A stretch of DNA of 64,000 nt from contig NC_065920.1 in NCBI RefSeq assembly GCF_024586455.1, positions 12,548,144 through 12,612,143 on the forward strand, given 5' to 3'. Under the pieces are notes generated by a model that saw only the letters and a list, made by a program, of their open reading frames with translations, ran no database searches and was not told the DNA's origin. The position numbers and the translations under genes were made by a program. Origin of the DNA: Bactrocera neohumeralis. Its lineage: Eukaryota > Arthropoda > Insecta > Diptera > Tephritidae. This document shows positions 1-10,939 of this stretch, piece after piece; within the stretch, counting starts at the first letter, position 1; the number at the start of each line of letters is the position of its first letter.

Positions 1-162
1 CACTCCACGGCCTTCGTGTACACACCCAGCTACGGCTGCTATATTTTCTTCACTACGTGCTGGACGTAGTCTATTCGGTCGAATCTTAGCCAATAAAGAA
101 TGCTGGGTCTCAAGATAGGTGATTATGTTGCGAATAGTACACTCAGAAGGCCGATTGTGTTG
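1..162 (-). mobile_element. Mariner-like (DD41D type) 5' fragment
   Basis: Read on the minus strand this matches the N-terminal transposase and leader region of the mariner copies at 8380-8545 and 55.6-56.6 kb. All three share phrases such as GTAGTCTATTCGGTC (position 66 on) and TGCTGGGTCTCAAGAT (101 on). No open frame survives, and the left edge is cut by the window. Its right edge abuts a LINE fragment, so the two old insertions are juxtaposed. Confidence 0.6.
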
Positions 163-235
163 GTCCTTCCAACGGAGGGGAGGTCTTCCTCTTCCTCTGC
201 TTCCCCCGGCGGGTACTGTGTCGAACGACATGACC
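163..235 (-). mobile_element. LINE 3' coding fragment
   Basis: The minus-strand translation gives a Gly/Arg-rich stretch ending PPLRWKD, the conserved segment near the C terminus of a fly non-LTR retrotransposon. Nearly the same DNA occurs at about 42.5 kb (CTTTCCAACGGAG). It is only about 70 bp and non-functional. Confidence 0.55.
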
Positions 236-1452
236 TAGCCGGTAATAGGCAAGTCTAAAAGAAGATTATCTAAATCGGTTCATTATAACATGAGAAATCG
301 TGGGTATCCTCTTGATAAAGACAGTTGAAAAATCTCTTAACGCCTTAAAATCTCAAAAATCCCTTACAGCAGCCTCCGTAAGCTTGTGTTGTACAAAATT
401 TCGCTCGTTTATTTCCAATTTTGCTAAAGCATACAATTTCTTTGTTTATTTTCTTTTTTTTCACTGCCAGCGGATGAAACGAAATTGGCATTTTCCTTTT
501 GAATGTGAAAATTTTATGTGCAACAACTTGTATGAAGATCTTTTGCGCCCACACAAAATCAAAACCGATCCGCCACAATTCCATGTCAATAATCGGCAAA
601 CGCCTGCTCGGTCATTACACATCCGCTGCTAACGGTATTTGGCTAAAGGCCGCCGGCAAGCCGTTCGTGCTCCAAGCGGCGTACACACGCACTTGGCCGC
701 GACGAAAGCAGCGGATTTGTTGGAAAGCAACGAAAGCTCGCCAATGATCCCATGATTGTGGCCAAAATGTGTGTGTGTGTTTGTATGGGTTGGACATACA
801 TACATACATATAGATACATATTTAAATATTTTCGGCCAAATCCACACAGTTCGCCAGTTCGCAGGCTTTTACATACGAACATAAATTCATATATTTAATA
901 TTTCTATGTTTATAGCAAATGTACAAGTGTACATACATACATACATATATAGGTATGCGCTGTGCGCATATGTAATTCCTTTGGCTGCCGCCGGCACACT
1001 TTCAATTCAATACCGTTACGATTCCGTGCGGTGTGCTGCTAAGCGGCGCCGGTCATTGTGGAGAATTCTTGCAGATGCGATTGCCAGTTTTTCAGAGGCA
1101 TTCGGTACGAACGGTGTGATCCGATCAATTAAGCTATTTACCGTTAGCGGTGCGTGATTGCTAAATACCCAAAAATATTTATATAAAAAATTAATATACG
1201 TACACATACATACATACAAACATACGCATCATCTCTAAGGACATAAAAATTTCGAATTAAAATTAAAATAGTGCTATTTTTTGTAAATTTTCTTTAATTT
1301 TTTAAGCATAAGCAAAAGTATTTAAATTTCCATCCAAAAACTCAGCTTTTGATCAAAAAATTTTATAATTTTTTATACTTATTTTTCGCACACATATCGT
1401 ATAGCTTTAAAAATCAATCAACAACAAAAACCAACATAACAACAGCAAAAAC
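236..1452. other. Upstream region of the sarcolamban gene
   Basis: No convincing gene. It holds CATA microsatellites (about 797-812, 936-950, 1206-1222) and a GC-richer patch at 970-1150 that could be promoter or leader. A CAACAACAAAAACC-type stretch at 1417-1452 directly before the micropeptide ORF is typical of fly 5' UTRs. A possible 3' splice site (CGTATAG at about 1397-1403) lies upstream of it. Whether the leader is spliced cannot be decided from sequence. Confidence 0.4.
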
Positions 1453-1542
1453 ATGAATGAAGCCAAGAGTCTGTTCACCACTTTCCTCATCCTGGTCTTC
1501 CTGTTGGGCCTGCTGTGGGCTTTCTATGAAGCCGTTTTCTAA
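1453..1542 (+). CDS. SclB: Sarcolamban-B type micropeptide (SERCA regulator)
   Basis: A 29-residue ORF starts MNEAKSLFTTFLILVFLLG and ends with W-A-F-Y-E-A-V-F. From my knowledge of Drosophila sarcolamban (pncr003:2L), whose two peptides are 28 and 29 residues, this is nearly identical in length and sequence to peptide B: same MNEAKSLFTTFLIL start, a Leu/Phe-rich single transmembrane helix (about residues 7-27) and an AFYEA tail. Sarcolambans sit in the sarco/endoplasmic reticulum membrane, bind the Ca2+ pump SERCA (Ca-P60A) and dampen Ca2+ uptake in heart and body muscle, like vertebrate sarcolipin and phospholamban. The start is in good context (AAAACATG). It is far below normal gene-prediction cut-offs. 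The Drosophila locus also encodes peptide A; I see no copy in this window. A strong 5' splice site 370 bp downstream suggests a spliced transcript. Confidence 0.9.
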   Translation: MNEAKSLFTTFLILVFLLGLLWAFYEAVF

Positions 1543-1870
1543 AACACCAACGCGTTATTATTAACAACAACAATAATAGCAGCATCTAGACATGATTTTC
1601 ATCTAATTAATATTTTTGTCGGCACCCGCACTTAAAATACACACACACATACATACATACAAGCATACATATCCTGTGTATGTTGGGTACGACATTTTCG
1701 TCAGTTTTTTTTTTATTTAACACCATCAAATTCATGGAAAATAGTTTGGAGCAATTAATTAACGGTATCATCGTGTAATCTGGCAACACCAAGAACACCA
1801 TCTTACATAATAGAATTAATACGCGTAAAAGCAATTCCAAATAACATTAAAATTCGTAAAATAAGGACAA

Positions 1871-1911
1871 ATGTCAACAAAGAAATGGCGTTCGTTTAGT
1901 CAGAAAATGAG
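1871..1911 (+). other. Putative exon end with 14-codon short ORF and 5' splice site
   Basis: An ATG at 1871 opens MSTKKWRSFSQKM and runs into a consensus donor, ATGAG|GTGAGT, with the intron starting at 1912. No AATAAA lies between the sarcolamban stop (1542) and this donor, so this is probably the 3' edge of the same exon. Joined to the acceptor at 7020-7021, the frame becomes AGA TGA and stops at once, giving a 14-residue ORF. It may simply be 3' UTR. The splice site is more certain than the peptide. Confidence 0.45.
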
Positions 1912-1921
1912 GTGAGTCGAA

Positions 1922-2310
1922 TTTAATTATTTAAAAAAAAAATTTATTTAACTTAAATTTTTTTATTTTTTATTTTTTTATTACTAGTATGAACTTATTG
2001 AATTCTTAAAAAAATTTTATAAATAAAAAAAATATTTAAAAATTAAATTAATTTTTTTTTAGTTTTTTATTTTATAACTTTTTTTAACTTATAAAATTCT
2101 TAAAAAAATTATATAAATTAAAGAAAATATATTTAAAAGTTAAATTAATTTTTTTTAGATTTTTATTTTATAACTTTTTTTAACTCATAAAATTCTTAAA
2201 AAAATTATTTAAATTAAAAAAAATATATTTAAAAATTAAATTAATTTTTTAATTTTTTTTTTATTTTATTACTAGTATTAACTATATTCTTAAAAAAAAT
2301 TGTTGGCATA
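1922..2310. repeat. AT-rich tandem array, monomer about 110-120 bp
   Basis: Three to four degenerate copies of a unit containing TTTATAACTTTTTTTAAC, then AAAATTCTTAAAAAAATT, then a TATATTTAAAA-rich tail. It lies just inside the inferred first intron of the sarcolamban transcript. Non-coding. Confidence 0.65.
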
Positions 2311-4777
2311 TTTTGTAAAATTCCATCTCCATTTTGTATCAAAAGAATTAAATTGTTGGAAATGTACATGGAAGGTTAGGAAAGGTTTCAATACCCTAAG
2401 TTTATTTCGAAGTTACTATTTTTTTTTTGAAGTTAGATACCGATCCAATCGTAAACTCGCAAGACTGCATCCACTGTGACCATTCCCCTTGAGAACCGAT
2501 GCCGTTAAACTCTTCGTAGAAATAACATACGTACAGATTACATACTAAAGCTAAAAGTCCAAATCTTTCTCTGCTCACGAGGTCAATGTTTTTAAACAAC
2601 TTCCCTACTACAGTTTCGAAGTTTTGAACCATACATCAATGATCCCTAAGAAGTTTAAACAACTTTCCTATTACAGTTTCGGAGTTTTATGAGATTTTTT
2701 TAAACCTTCCAAGTTCCGAAGTTTTGAGCCATACATCCATGATCCATAAGAAGTCATCGTCTGAAATTATTTGATGCTCCACAAAGTCTTATTCCACTCA
2801 TGGCATTTGGCATTCTGAAAAATTTTTTATCACCGACCCCAAATAGAATCAGAGAGTGTAACAAAAGCGGACTTATCTGTTAAAAATATTTCTCAGAAGT
2901 TGAGATGAAACTAACCACATATTCGAATAATCGAGTTTAAATGCTGATGCCAAGAATATAAGGTTGTCGTTGGACTATACGATGGATTTACGAAGATCCG
3001 ATTACACAGATCTTTCGAATGAGGATTCTTATGGGAAAGTTGAATAAACAATTCATACATGGTATGAAAGCAAGTTTAGCGGACCGTCGATACCAGTTAG
3101 GAACACTAAAACAAAAAAATTATAGAGGTATTGAGGGCCTATATTGTCAGCTAAGTAAGTAAGTACTAACCTCCGAGTTAGACATTTGGTGTGAATAAAG
3201 AGATTTCGGTTGCGCCAGTGCGTGACTTCATCTCGTGAGGGCTAGCAGCTGTAAGCAATTCACAAAGTTGTTTGTGATTATTTTGCTAAAAATAGCGAAA
3301 TTATATCATTTCGATATGCACTCGAAATCAAAACGAAATTGAGACCTTTTTTTATTAATAATTCAAATATACGCAGGAAGTTTGCCAAGTTTTCAAAATT
3401 TTATTATTGATTTTTCAAAAAAAAAAAATTGTTTTGGATCTTTAATGAACTCATTTCATGATTTCGAATATATTTGTTTTTCAGTCGCTTCAAAAAATCA
3501 TCAAATTTAATGAGGCGTTTTTTACTTTCGAAATATCCATGCAAACATTTTGTCTATGTACGCTTATGCGAATGTATGTATTTGCATAATTTGGAACCGT
3601 GCAAGCGTGCGGCGATTCGGAACACACCATTGCAGCGCAGCATTGGTTCCATCCGGCTGCCAAAATGCTTTCAACAGCATTTCGAAACGTTTTCGATACG
3701 AAATTTGTCAACTTTTTGAGTGATACGTGTGCAATAGCAGCTGATATATAGATATACATATATACATAAATACATAAAAATGTATATATTTTACTTTTCG
3801 TTATTTATTGCCGATATTTATTTGTATGTGTGTATATATAAATCATATTTTTAGTCACGTAGTAAAATGTCTTGCTCCGCTTAGATTGGTCTATTGTCGG
3901 CTTTTCACGTTTTCGTTGGAAATTTTCCTCCTAGAATGTTTGTTGCGCTTGAAGAATTTAGCATTTAGTGTATTTATTTTTTTATTTTATTTTTTTTATT
4001 TTCTTTTTTTTTTGAAGAAAAACATTGAAATTCATACACAAAGTTTGTTTTTCTTTAAAATTTTTACTTTTAATTTTTTTTCACTTTCGTTAATTTTAGT
4101 CGGCGTTTTTTCAGTGTTTTTTATTGTTAGCATGTTTGCTATAATAACCCATATGTCACTTGTTCGTATTTTTAGCGTTTCTTTATATTTAAAAAACCGA
4201 CACTAAAATGTTGCGGAGAAGTCGTAAATTTCAGCAGAAAAACAAAGTATTTCGTGGCATAGATTAAAAGAAAATATTTTTTTTTTGTCTTTATATATTT
4301 AATTCCTAAGCTAAAAATACAGAAATTGGCAGCGTAATATATTTAAAAGTCTTCTCTACACTTCTGTATGCAATTTTTGTGCGCTTTTTGAAATAAAAGT
4401 TGAAAATTATACAAATCCAGCAGACGCCAAATGGTGACAAGTTAAGCCGCCGACACCGAATGGTAAACATTTCAAAGCTTTGTTGTTGCTAAAAGAAATT
4501 GAGCTCCAAAAACAGCTGTGCAAATTGAAAATCTCAACAATTGCCAGGCAAAACTGTAAATACAACAACAACAGCCAACTAACTGTCTTTTGCAAATAAT
4601 GACTAAAGTGACGTCGGCAGGCTAGACGATGCTCTTACACTACAGAATTTGCAACTGACTTTAACTAAATACAGGAAAATTACAGCAGAGACATTAGCAA
4701 GCAAGCCACTGCTTTTGTATCTCAGAATTTCCAACTACAGTTACATACATATGTCAAATGTCATAAAATGCAGAAAT
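2311..4777. other. Inferred intron; local tandem duplication, no gene seen
   Basis: At 2585-2760 a segment of about 65-100 bp is repeated: the phrase TACAGTTTCGAAGTTTTGA and then CCATACATC.ATGATCC occur at 2611-2645 and in variant form at 2675-2750. The remainder, including AT-rich 3950-4200, has only chance short ORFs. A (TA)n-like patch lies at 3745-3790. Confidence 0.4.
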
Positions 4778-5100
4778 ATTGAGTAGTCGAAAAAGTCTTT
4801 TCGTATTTTGTCAATGTCGTTGCAGTCGTATATCTCCAGTTCTACCAATAACATTGTGTCATACCATATAGTGTTGGAAAGGTGAGGCTTTAAGCTTCAT
4901 TTAACCAAAAAATTAAATTCAAGGAAGTTCAACTGTTGAGTTGTACAGCTGTTCAAAAATGAGTGAAAATACTTAATGAAGAAATTCGCTATTTTTTGAT
5001 GGAATAATGTCTCTAGCGGAAAAATGGCAAAAAATGGTCAACCAAATGGTACACATTTGTTTACTTATTTATTAGTATAAATATAAATACGAAAATATTA
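4778..5100 (+). mobile_element. Internally deleted mariner (MITE-like)
   Basis: The left end (GTAGTCGAAAAAGTCTTTTCG at 4783) and about 215 bp of leader match the 5' end of the larger mariner at 35.7 kb, including GTGTTGGAAAGGTGAG. It then jumps to sequence matching that element's 3' end (CCAAATGGTACACATTTG at 5042, then ATAAATATAAATACG). The transposase body is missing, as in MITE formation. The far terminus is degraded. Confidence 0.7.
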
Positions 5101-5690
5101 CAACAGAGCAGGTCTATAGGCTTATAAAAGCTGTAGTTTCTAATAAATAAATTCTGTTATGCTTTCTGAGCGAACTGTGAAGAAAATGACAGCAATAAAT
5201 TTGCAAACAATTAACTGTCAGATTTTATATTTGTCATATATTTTGTAAACAACACCTACTAAAACGTTGGCAGACAAAGTGGCTCTTAAAATCAGTGATC
5301 TTCGTTTAATAGCAAGCTGCTAGGTTTTTATAGCCATTTTATGTACTCTTTTATGTACATTTTACTTTTCATATTTTACATGCAACATTGCTTGGCATTT
5401 AGTTTACAATTGTGTTGCAGAAAAATATTGTGAAACAAAATAGTTCAGGTAGTCAACTGGGCATCTGGTCCACTCGGGCGTAGTTGGAGACATAATTTGA
5501 TGGTGGACAGACCAAAAGCTCCTACTTCTAGACAAAAGTGAGCTTAGTAACATTGTATGGGGTCATCGCAGGGCACTTACCCTTAAAATTCCATCTTCAG
5601 AAAATGGCAAAAGTATTCAGAATTTGGCGAAAAGCTGAGCACGCTCAGAGGATAATGAGACGCTAGTATTTTCAAATGTCTAGCCTTCAG
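5101..5690. other. No feature recognised
   Basis: AT-rich, no credible ORF and no repeat relative found elsewhere in the window. Confidence 0.3.
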
Positions 5691-5739
5691 CCGGATGAGA
5701 CGGGACATATTCCACCGCTCTCAATGATCCAACGTGTGA

Positions 5740-6272
5740 TAATTTCAGAGATACAGCCTAAGAACTTGGTCGATCGAGGCTAGCTGGACTCAGTGCCCCG
5801 TCTTTAAACGCGTTTTACTCGAAACAGTGTTTTTAAATCGGTTTGGCAAGATTTCTCGAGAACCGATCTTTATGAAATTTTGCACAGGTCAACTATTTGA
5901 AAAAAAATTCACGAAATGTTCACTAAAATTTTAATTTTTTTGTAAAAGTAGCTGCCAAAAATCCAATTTTCAGTTTTGTTTCCTTTGCCCAAGCTCTATG
6001 TTAAGGTTTCAACTAAATCACTAATTTTTCAGCTTAGACGATCCATTAAGAAGTTATTCTGCCGTCGCAGGCGTATCTTTTTCCGAGGGGTCACCGGAAA
6101 TGGCGTCGCAATGGCCGAGTTTAAAATATTTTTTTCCAAAAATTTCAGAATATCTTTGTTAATAGTGTATGTTTGTAACAAATAAAATTCGAATAAAATA
6201 TTTAATTTTTTATATGCGAAAAAAATTGTTGAAAAAAGGTTGTTTTTAGCCCGAGGAAACCCATGTAACCCT
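5740..6272 (+). repeat. TTAA-flanked repeat family, right-end copy
   Basis: Shares with the 24.7-25.3 kb copy the phrases CAGAGATACAGCCT, TGAAATTTTGCACAGGTC, a TTCTGCCGTC segment, and the terminus GAAACCCATGTAACCC followed by TTAA. The left part is truncated. The 69-codon ORF inside is not conserved between copies, so the unit is treated as non-coding. Confidence 0.65.
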
Positions 6273-7021
6273 TTAAAACGCTTTGAGAATTACAAATATT
6301 TTAAAATTCACTTGAAGAACCATTTTCTTTTATCCAAATAAAAATCTATACTTTTTGATTTTTAACGCATTGAATCTAATTAAATGTCGATATGCCACGC
6401 ACTCGACTACAAAAGCCCGTAATACTCGTTATATATAGTATATACAAACTTATGAACATACAAATATAAATACATCTATAATACATATTTTTGTGCCTGA
6501 ACAAACCTACAAGTGTATACATTTCGAATGAATTCCATATGTTTTCCATTACAAGTGGCCTAATGGATTTTGGCAATAGCTTTATTTAGGTCATTAATTC
6601 CTACAAAATACAATTTGAAGCGCCAGCGATATAATGAAAAAAGTTTAATTGAAACAAAATTCGAAATTAGTTGTTAAATTAACAAAGCGCAGCAAAACAT
6701 TCTTTGGCGCGCTGTCAAGGGAAAGAAATATTTCCAGCCAGTTTTGTAACACAGTGCTGATGCACACATATGTTTGGTATATGGTATATGCCATATGTAC
6801 ACATTAGCGCTGTAAAATTAATAGCAAATATGAAAATCATCATAATGCTAAAATGTATTCACAAGCAGCTTGGAATTTTCTAATTCCTCGAAGCATTTTT
6901 TTTTCAAACATTTTTCATTTTACCAATTTTATTTTATTTTACATTTGTTGTATTTATTATTGCAAAATACATTGCTGCAATTACAAAACAAATATAATAA
7001 TTTTGAATTATTCGCTTCTAG
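6273..7021. other. Inferred intron, no gene seen
   Basis: AT-rich. A short palindromic patch (GGTATATGGTATATGCCATATG, about 6776-6797) is present. The 3' end is a pyrimidine-rich tract ending TTCGCTTCTAG, a good 3' splice site. Confidence 0.35.
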
Positions 7022-7457
7022 ATGACGTCAACGCTCGACAAATATGCGAATACCTACGAAGCAGCGGCCTGCTGTGTCGCCACCAAGCCAAAGGATTTTC
7101 GGTGAGTTTCCGTACGCAAATTGTTCATTAAGAAATTTTGAAATATTTTTGTAAAAATTATTTGCGAAATTACACACAAGTGTGAAGCCATTTTATACCA
7201 ACCAACACACATACTATATATGCATGTATATACATTTTTAGTATTGTGTAAATGCATACTATATCAATTGTTATTATTGGCCACGCCATTAATTGTGTGC
7301 CTTTAGGCATTCGCAACTAATCAATTTTATCATTTATTTTGTTTATTTTCTGCAATTGTTTATAGTTTTCGTTGAACAACTTATCAAGCATTTTTCTAAA
7401 TATTAAATATATTTTTACAGCGTATTAACACATTCAGAGCACGCTGGGATTAGTTGA
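7022..7457 (+). CDS. Possible second micropeptide, 38 codons across two exons
   Basis: Exon A is 7022-7101 and exon B starts at 7421. Exon A follows TTCGCTTCTAG and ends TTTTCG|GTGAGT; exon B follows a pyrimidine-rich tract ending TTTTTACAG. Joined (phase 2), they read MTSTLDKYANTYEAAACC, then VATKPKDFRV, then LTHSEHAGIS and stop at 7457. Both splice sites are strong and exon A has protein-like composition with few A/T third positions. I recognise no family: no signal peptide or membrane helix, two adjacent Cys. It could be a third short ORF on the sarcolamban transcript, 3' UTR of that transcript, or part of a separate small gene. The ATG is the first base of the exon. Confidence 0.4.
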
Positions 7458-8014
7458 AGGGCTCGCAGTTTGTGCTCCGTAAACAACAGCAACTATCAGC
7501 TGCCAGCGATCCATCAGTTCAACAATCAAAAATAAACTATTTGTCCAGCGGACGTTCATCTCATTGACTCAAAGAAAATTGCGTTTATTTAAAAATAAAG
7601 GAAAAATATGTTAAAAAAACACCTAAAACAAAAAAAAATCAAAAAAGCTTAGTAGCGAGCAACAACAGCAATGTTTGGCGCATGTTTAGCACATATTTTT
7701 CTTCTTAGTTGTATAAGGGTATTTGATATAAGCCATAGTTGTAGCGAATTTATAATATTATGAAATATTTATCAAACAGCAGCTGGCAGGAACGAAAACA
7801 AAAAAATGGGTATTTATGGAACGTTAAAGAATAATAAGATCATAATGTAAAAAAATAAAAAATAAACTACAGAAAAACATCACAAAAAAGGCATATATTT
7901 GTTTTATTTGATTAAGAAGTTTTTTGTTATTAATTTACGCTTTCCCGATTTGAATTTTTTTTTTTAATATTATAATTTATTATTTTTTTTATTATGAGGT
8001 GAAATGATTATTAT
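7458..8014 (+). promoter_or_regulatory. Probable 3' UTR and polyadenylation region
   Basis: Canonical AATAAA hexamers occur at 7531 and 7594, with further ones near 7855. These are plausible 3' ends for the transcript spliced into 7421. No ORF of note; AT-rich beyond 7700. Confidence 0.4.
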
Positions 8015-8370
8015 TAAGGGGATACATGGGTTTACGGGTATAAAATTTTTTTTTTATTATCTTATTAAATTCTACAATATCTCTAGAATATTGTCCAAAC
8101 TGATCCGAGTAATAGTTTCGGAGATACAGCCTTGAGAACTTGTGCTCTCGAGGGTAGCTAGACTAACCGATCTTCTTGAAATTTTACACAAGTCTTTGAG
8201 ATACAATTCTTAAAAACTTGGCCGAAGGATTTTTTTCGATTACAGCTTTTTGAAAAAAAGTTTCGGGAAATTTTCACCAAAATTTTATTTTTTTTTGTTA
8301 AAAAGTCGATCACTGTAACACTTTTTATAAAGCATTGAATAAATAGCAAAAAAGCGGATATTTGACGGAT
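8015..8370 (+). repeat. TTAA-flanked repeat family, left-end copy
   Basis: Begins TTAAGGGGATACATGGGTTT (8015), the inverted form of the right terminus seen at 6258 and 25327. It continues with ATATCTCTAGAAT and GAGATACAGCCTTGA, shared with the 24.7 kb copy. It is truncated where the mariner fragment at 8380 starts. Confidence 0.65.
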
Positions 8371-8379
8371 TTTTCTTCA

Positions 8380-8545
8380 ATGCTTGCTGGACGTAGTCTA
8401 TTCAGTAGATTATTATCTAATAATGAATGCTGGGTTTTAAGATGTTGCGAATAGTACGCTCAGTAGGCCGATTATGTTGATCATAAGTTGAGCGAAGTGT
8501 GCGAAACACGTTATTTACAGAACTTGAATAACCCAATTTCAGGGT
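8380..8545 (-). mobile_element. Mariner-like (DD41D type) fragment
   Basis: Shares GGACGTAGTCTATTC, TAATGAATGCTGGG, TTGCGAATAGTACGCTCAG and AGTTGAGCGAAGTG with the copies at 1-162 and 56.4-56.55 kb. It covers only the leader and N-terminal part. Confidence 0.6.
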
Positions 8546-10024
8546 ATTATATTTAATATTTTTTAATAATAAACCGTTAAAACGCATTTTTGAAATAAAA
8601 AATGTACAAATTATTTTTAATATAAACATACTTGTAGTTAATTAATTAGTATTAATTTTTTAAATTAGTGAAATTAATTTATACTTATAAGTATGTATAT
8701 ATTTCTGCAAGATCGCCAAAAATTCGCAGGCATTACCTTCGTCAGTCCATGAAAACCGCATGCAAAACGAGCTGATACGTGCAGCATTGATACATACATA
8801 CAAATATACCACCATGTGCATTTTAGCCACAACACATATCATCATGCACCATTATCTTAAGAGAAGGCCACATTTGATTAAACAGTTGATATTCATCCAA
8901 GCGAGAAAATACTTACGTCATTTAAAGGCAGCAAGGCATGAGTGAGGAAGAATGAAACACTTGACATTAAATCTCTTAAACCGTAACAGAAGTTGAACTT
9001 CAGTGCTTAATTAAGCTTGACAACATTGAAGCAAAAATAGGTGTGTGTGTGTAAATATATACCAAACGTGCATATCCATGCATTTGTAAGCATATATGTA
9101 CGAAGGTAAAGATGTTGAAAAAAAGATAAAAATGTAAATATAGTGTACATAAACTGGGTGTTCCCTTGAATGTACGTTTTATTATACACTCTTCCTAACG
9201 TAGTATGTATATACTTAAGTACTCACTGTTACCAAGGTTGCTAAAAGACTCATTGAAGCTGCGTACTTTTATGTCACAAGATTTGAAAACTTTGATTGTT
9301 CGTAGTTTGTAGTTCGTAGCTTTGGAGAAACTTTGGTGGAGAAGCCTTTTGACGTGAACTCTTCATCAATTGTCGTTTCAGACTAGCTGCTTAAATATCG
9401 CTCGATATTTGCTGGAAACTATAAAGTACTATCGTTTTTCTTCGCTCCGTTGTTCTCTTGCAAGTTATTGTTGGACGGCTGGTGCTGTTGTGAGCCCAGT
9501 AAGCGCTGGTAAACTGTCAGCAGATAGTAAGGAAGATCTTTTGAATCGAAAACGATTAGAGTCTGGTTTCGTGAGCTTTTGGTTTTCTGAAAATTTCGTC
9601 TCTCTGTAGTTGTTGAAAGCCGGTCTAGGCAGTCTATGATTGGTACCTATACTACAATGCTAAAAACTAGCCAGATTTTTAATGGCGAAATTGCTGAAAA
9701 ATATGGAAGTAAAAATTTCATCGTTACCTTTGTCTTCTCAGTTTTGCGAGACTACGGCTGAAATACTACCTCCTGATCGTAGTCACCCCTGGGAATTATA
9801 TGGAATTGAAAATCAATTCGTTTATAAAAGCTGTGACGGAAAAAATGGTTCACCGATATATGAAACTTTTTATTATTTTAAAGACGCATATTTTACAAAG
9901 ATTTTGCGAAAATTTCAGAGAAAAGTATACAAAACTGAGAAAAGTGCCGCCACGTAGACAATAGAATTTTTTACAGGATAAAATGAAGTAAAACTGAAAA
10001 AACATAACAACAGGAGATGGTGAA
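8546..10024. other. Intergenic, no gene supported
   Basis: Contains a TG microsatellite near 9041 and CATA-like runs. A 91-codon ORF at 9682-9957 and a 79-codon frame at 9370-9609 have no recognised motif, no splice context and no repeat match. I leave them unannotated as genes. Confidence 0.3.
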
Positions 10025-10612
10025 CCCGATTCCCCAAACGATGACGATGGAGCGAACGTTCAATTGCCCGACCATGAAGAAGTTCGAATAGCAATTACCC
10101 GTCTGAAGAACAACATATTCCAATACGTCGGCAAAAAAACTGATATAGAGCATACATCAGCTTTTTTTAGAATATGGTAAGACGAAATTATGCCCGTCGA
10201 TTGGAATTTAAATGTGCTTTGCCTAATCCACAAAAAGAGAGAATCGCCAAATCTTGGAAAAGACCCGTGAAAAGAGGATCGACACACTCCACCTCTTCGT
10301 CGATTTCAAAACTGCTTTTGACAGCACGAAAGCAAGCAGTCTGAATTTGGTATCCAAAAACTAAAAAGAAGAGAGAATCGCCATTCAATGGAACGATCTT
10401 GAGATATTATAGACGACCGCGCGAAAAGAGACAGTGGATCGAATCGACACTAAACGCACCCTCTGGAAAGACGAGGTGGAGGAGAAGGATCCGGCTACAT
10501 TTGGAATCTCCAATTTGCGCCAAATAGCGAAAAGGAAGAACGACTAGCGCGCCGTTGTAAACTCGGCTATAACCGCGTGTGTCTACCACAACAAAGAGGA
10601 ACAGGAATTGAA
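10025..10612 (+). mobile_element. Degraded LINE reverse transcriptase
   Basis: Frame fragments follow the order of an insect non-LTR reverse transcriptase: HEEVRIAITRLKNN (about 10074), then W.DEIMPVDWNLNVLCLIHK (about 10178), then LHLFVDFKTAFDST (about 10285), then directly the C-terminal LWKDEVEEKDPATFGISN (about 10462). The segment between FVDFK and the C terminus, including the YADD box, is deleted. Stops and frameshifts show it is dead. Fragments of the same type lie at 39.4 and 42.4-43.0 kb. Confidence 0.8.
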
Positions 10613-10629
10613 AAAAAAACTAATCCTTC

Positions 10630-10939
10630 GTTCAAGACCTTTTAAATTATATTTCGAAGACCTGTGTAAAATTTCATGAAAATCGTTTGAGTACTTCGCG
10701 AGAAATCTTGACAACCGACTTTGAAAGCACAGTTTCGGGAAAAATGCGTTGGTTCTTTTAAGTAACTAAGCTGACCTCGAGGGCGCAATTTTTCAAGGTT
10801 GTATCTCCAAAACTATTACTCGAATCAACTTCTGCATTTAGGACAATACTTTAGAAATGTTATAGAACTTAATAAAACAAAAAAAAAAAATCGTTCGATG
10901 CTTTGAAGCCGCGAAACCCATGTAACCCCTTAAGATTGT
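10630..10939 (-). repeat. TTAA-flanked repeat family, left-end copy, inverted
   Basis: The minus strand reads AAGGGGTTACATGGGTTTC, then GTCCTAAATGC, TTTTGGAGATACA, AAAGTCGGTTGTCAA and TTTTACACAGGTCTTCG, in the same order as the copy at 24.7 kb. The outer end is followed by TTAA (about 10931). The right half is missing. Confidence 0.7.

Noticed and set aside
9682..9957. 91-codon plus-strand ORF
   Set aside because: Balanced composition, but no recognised motif, no start context and no repeat or splice support; kept only as a note.
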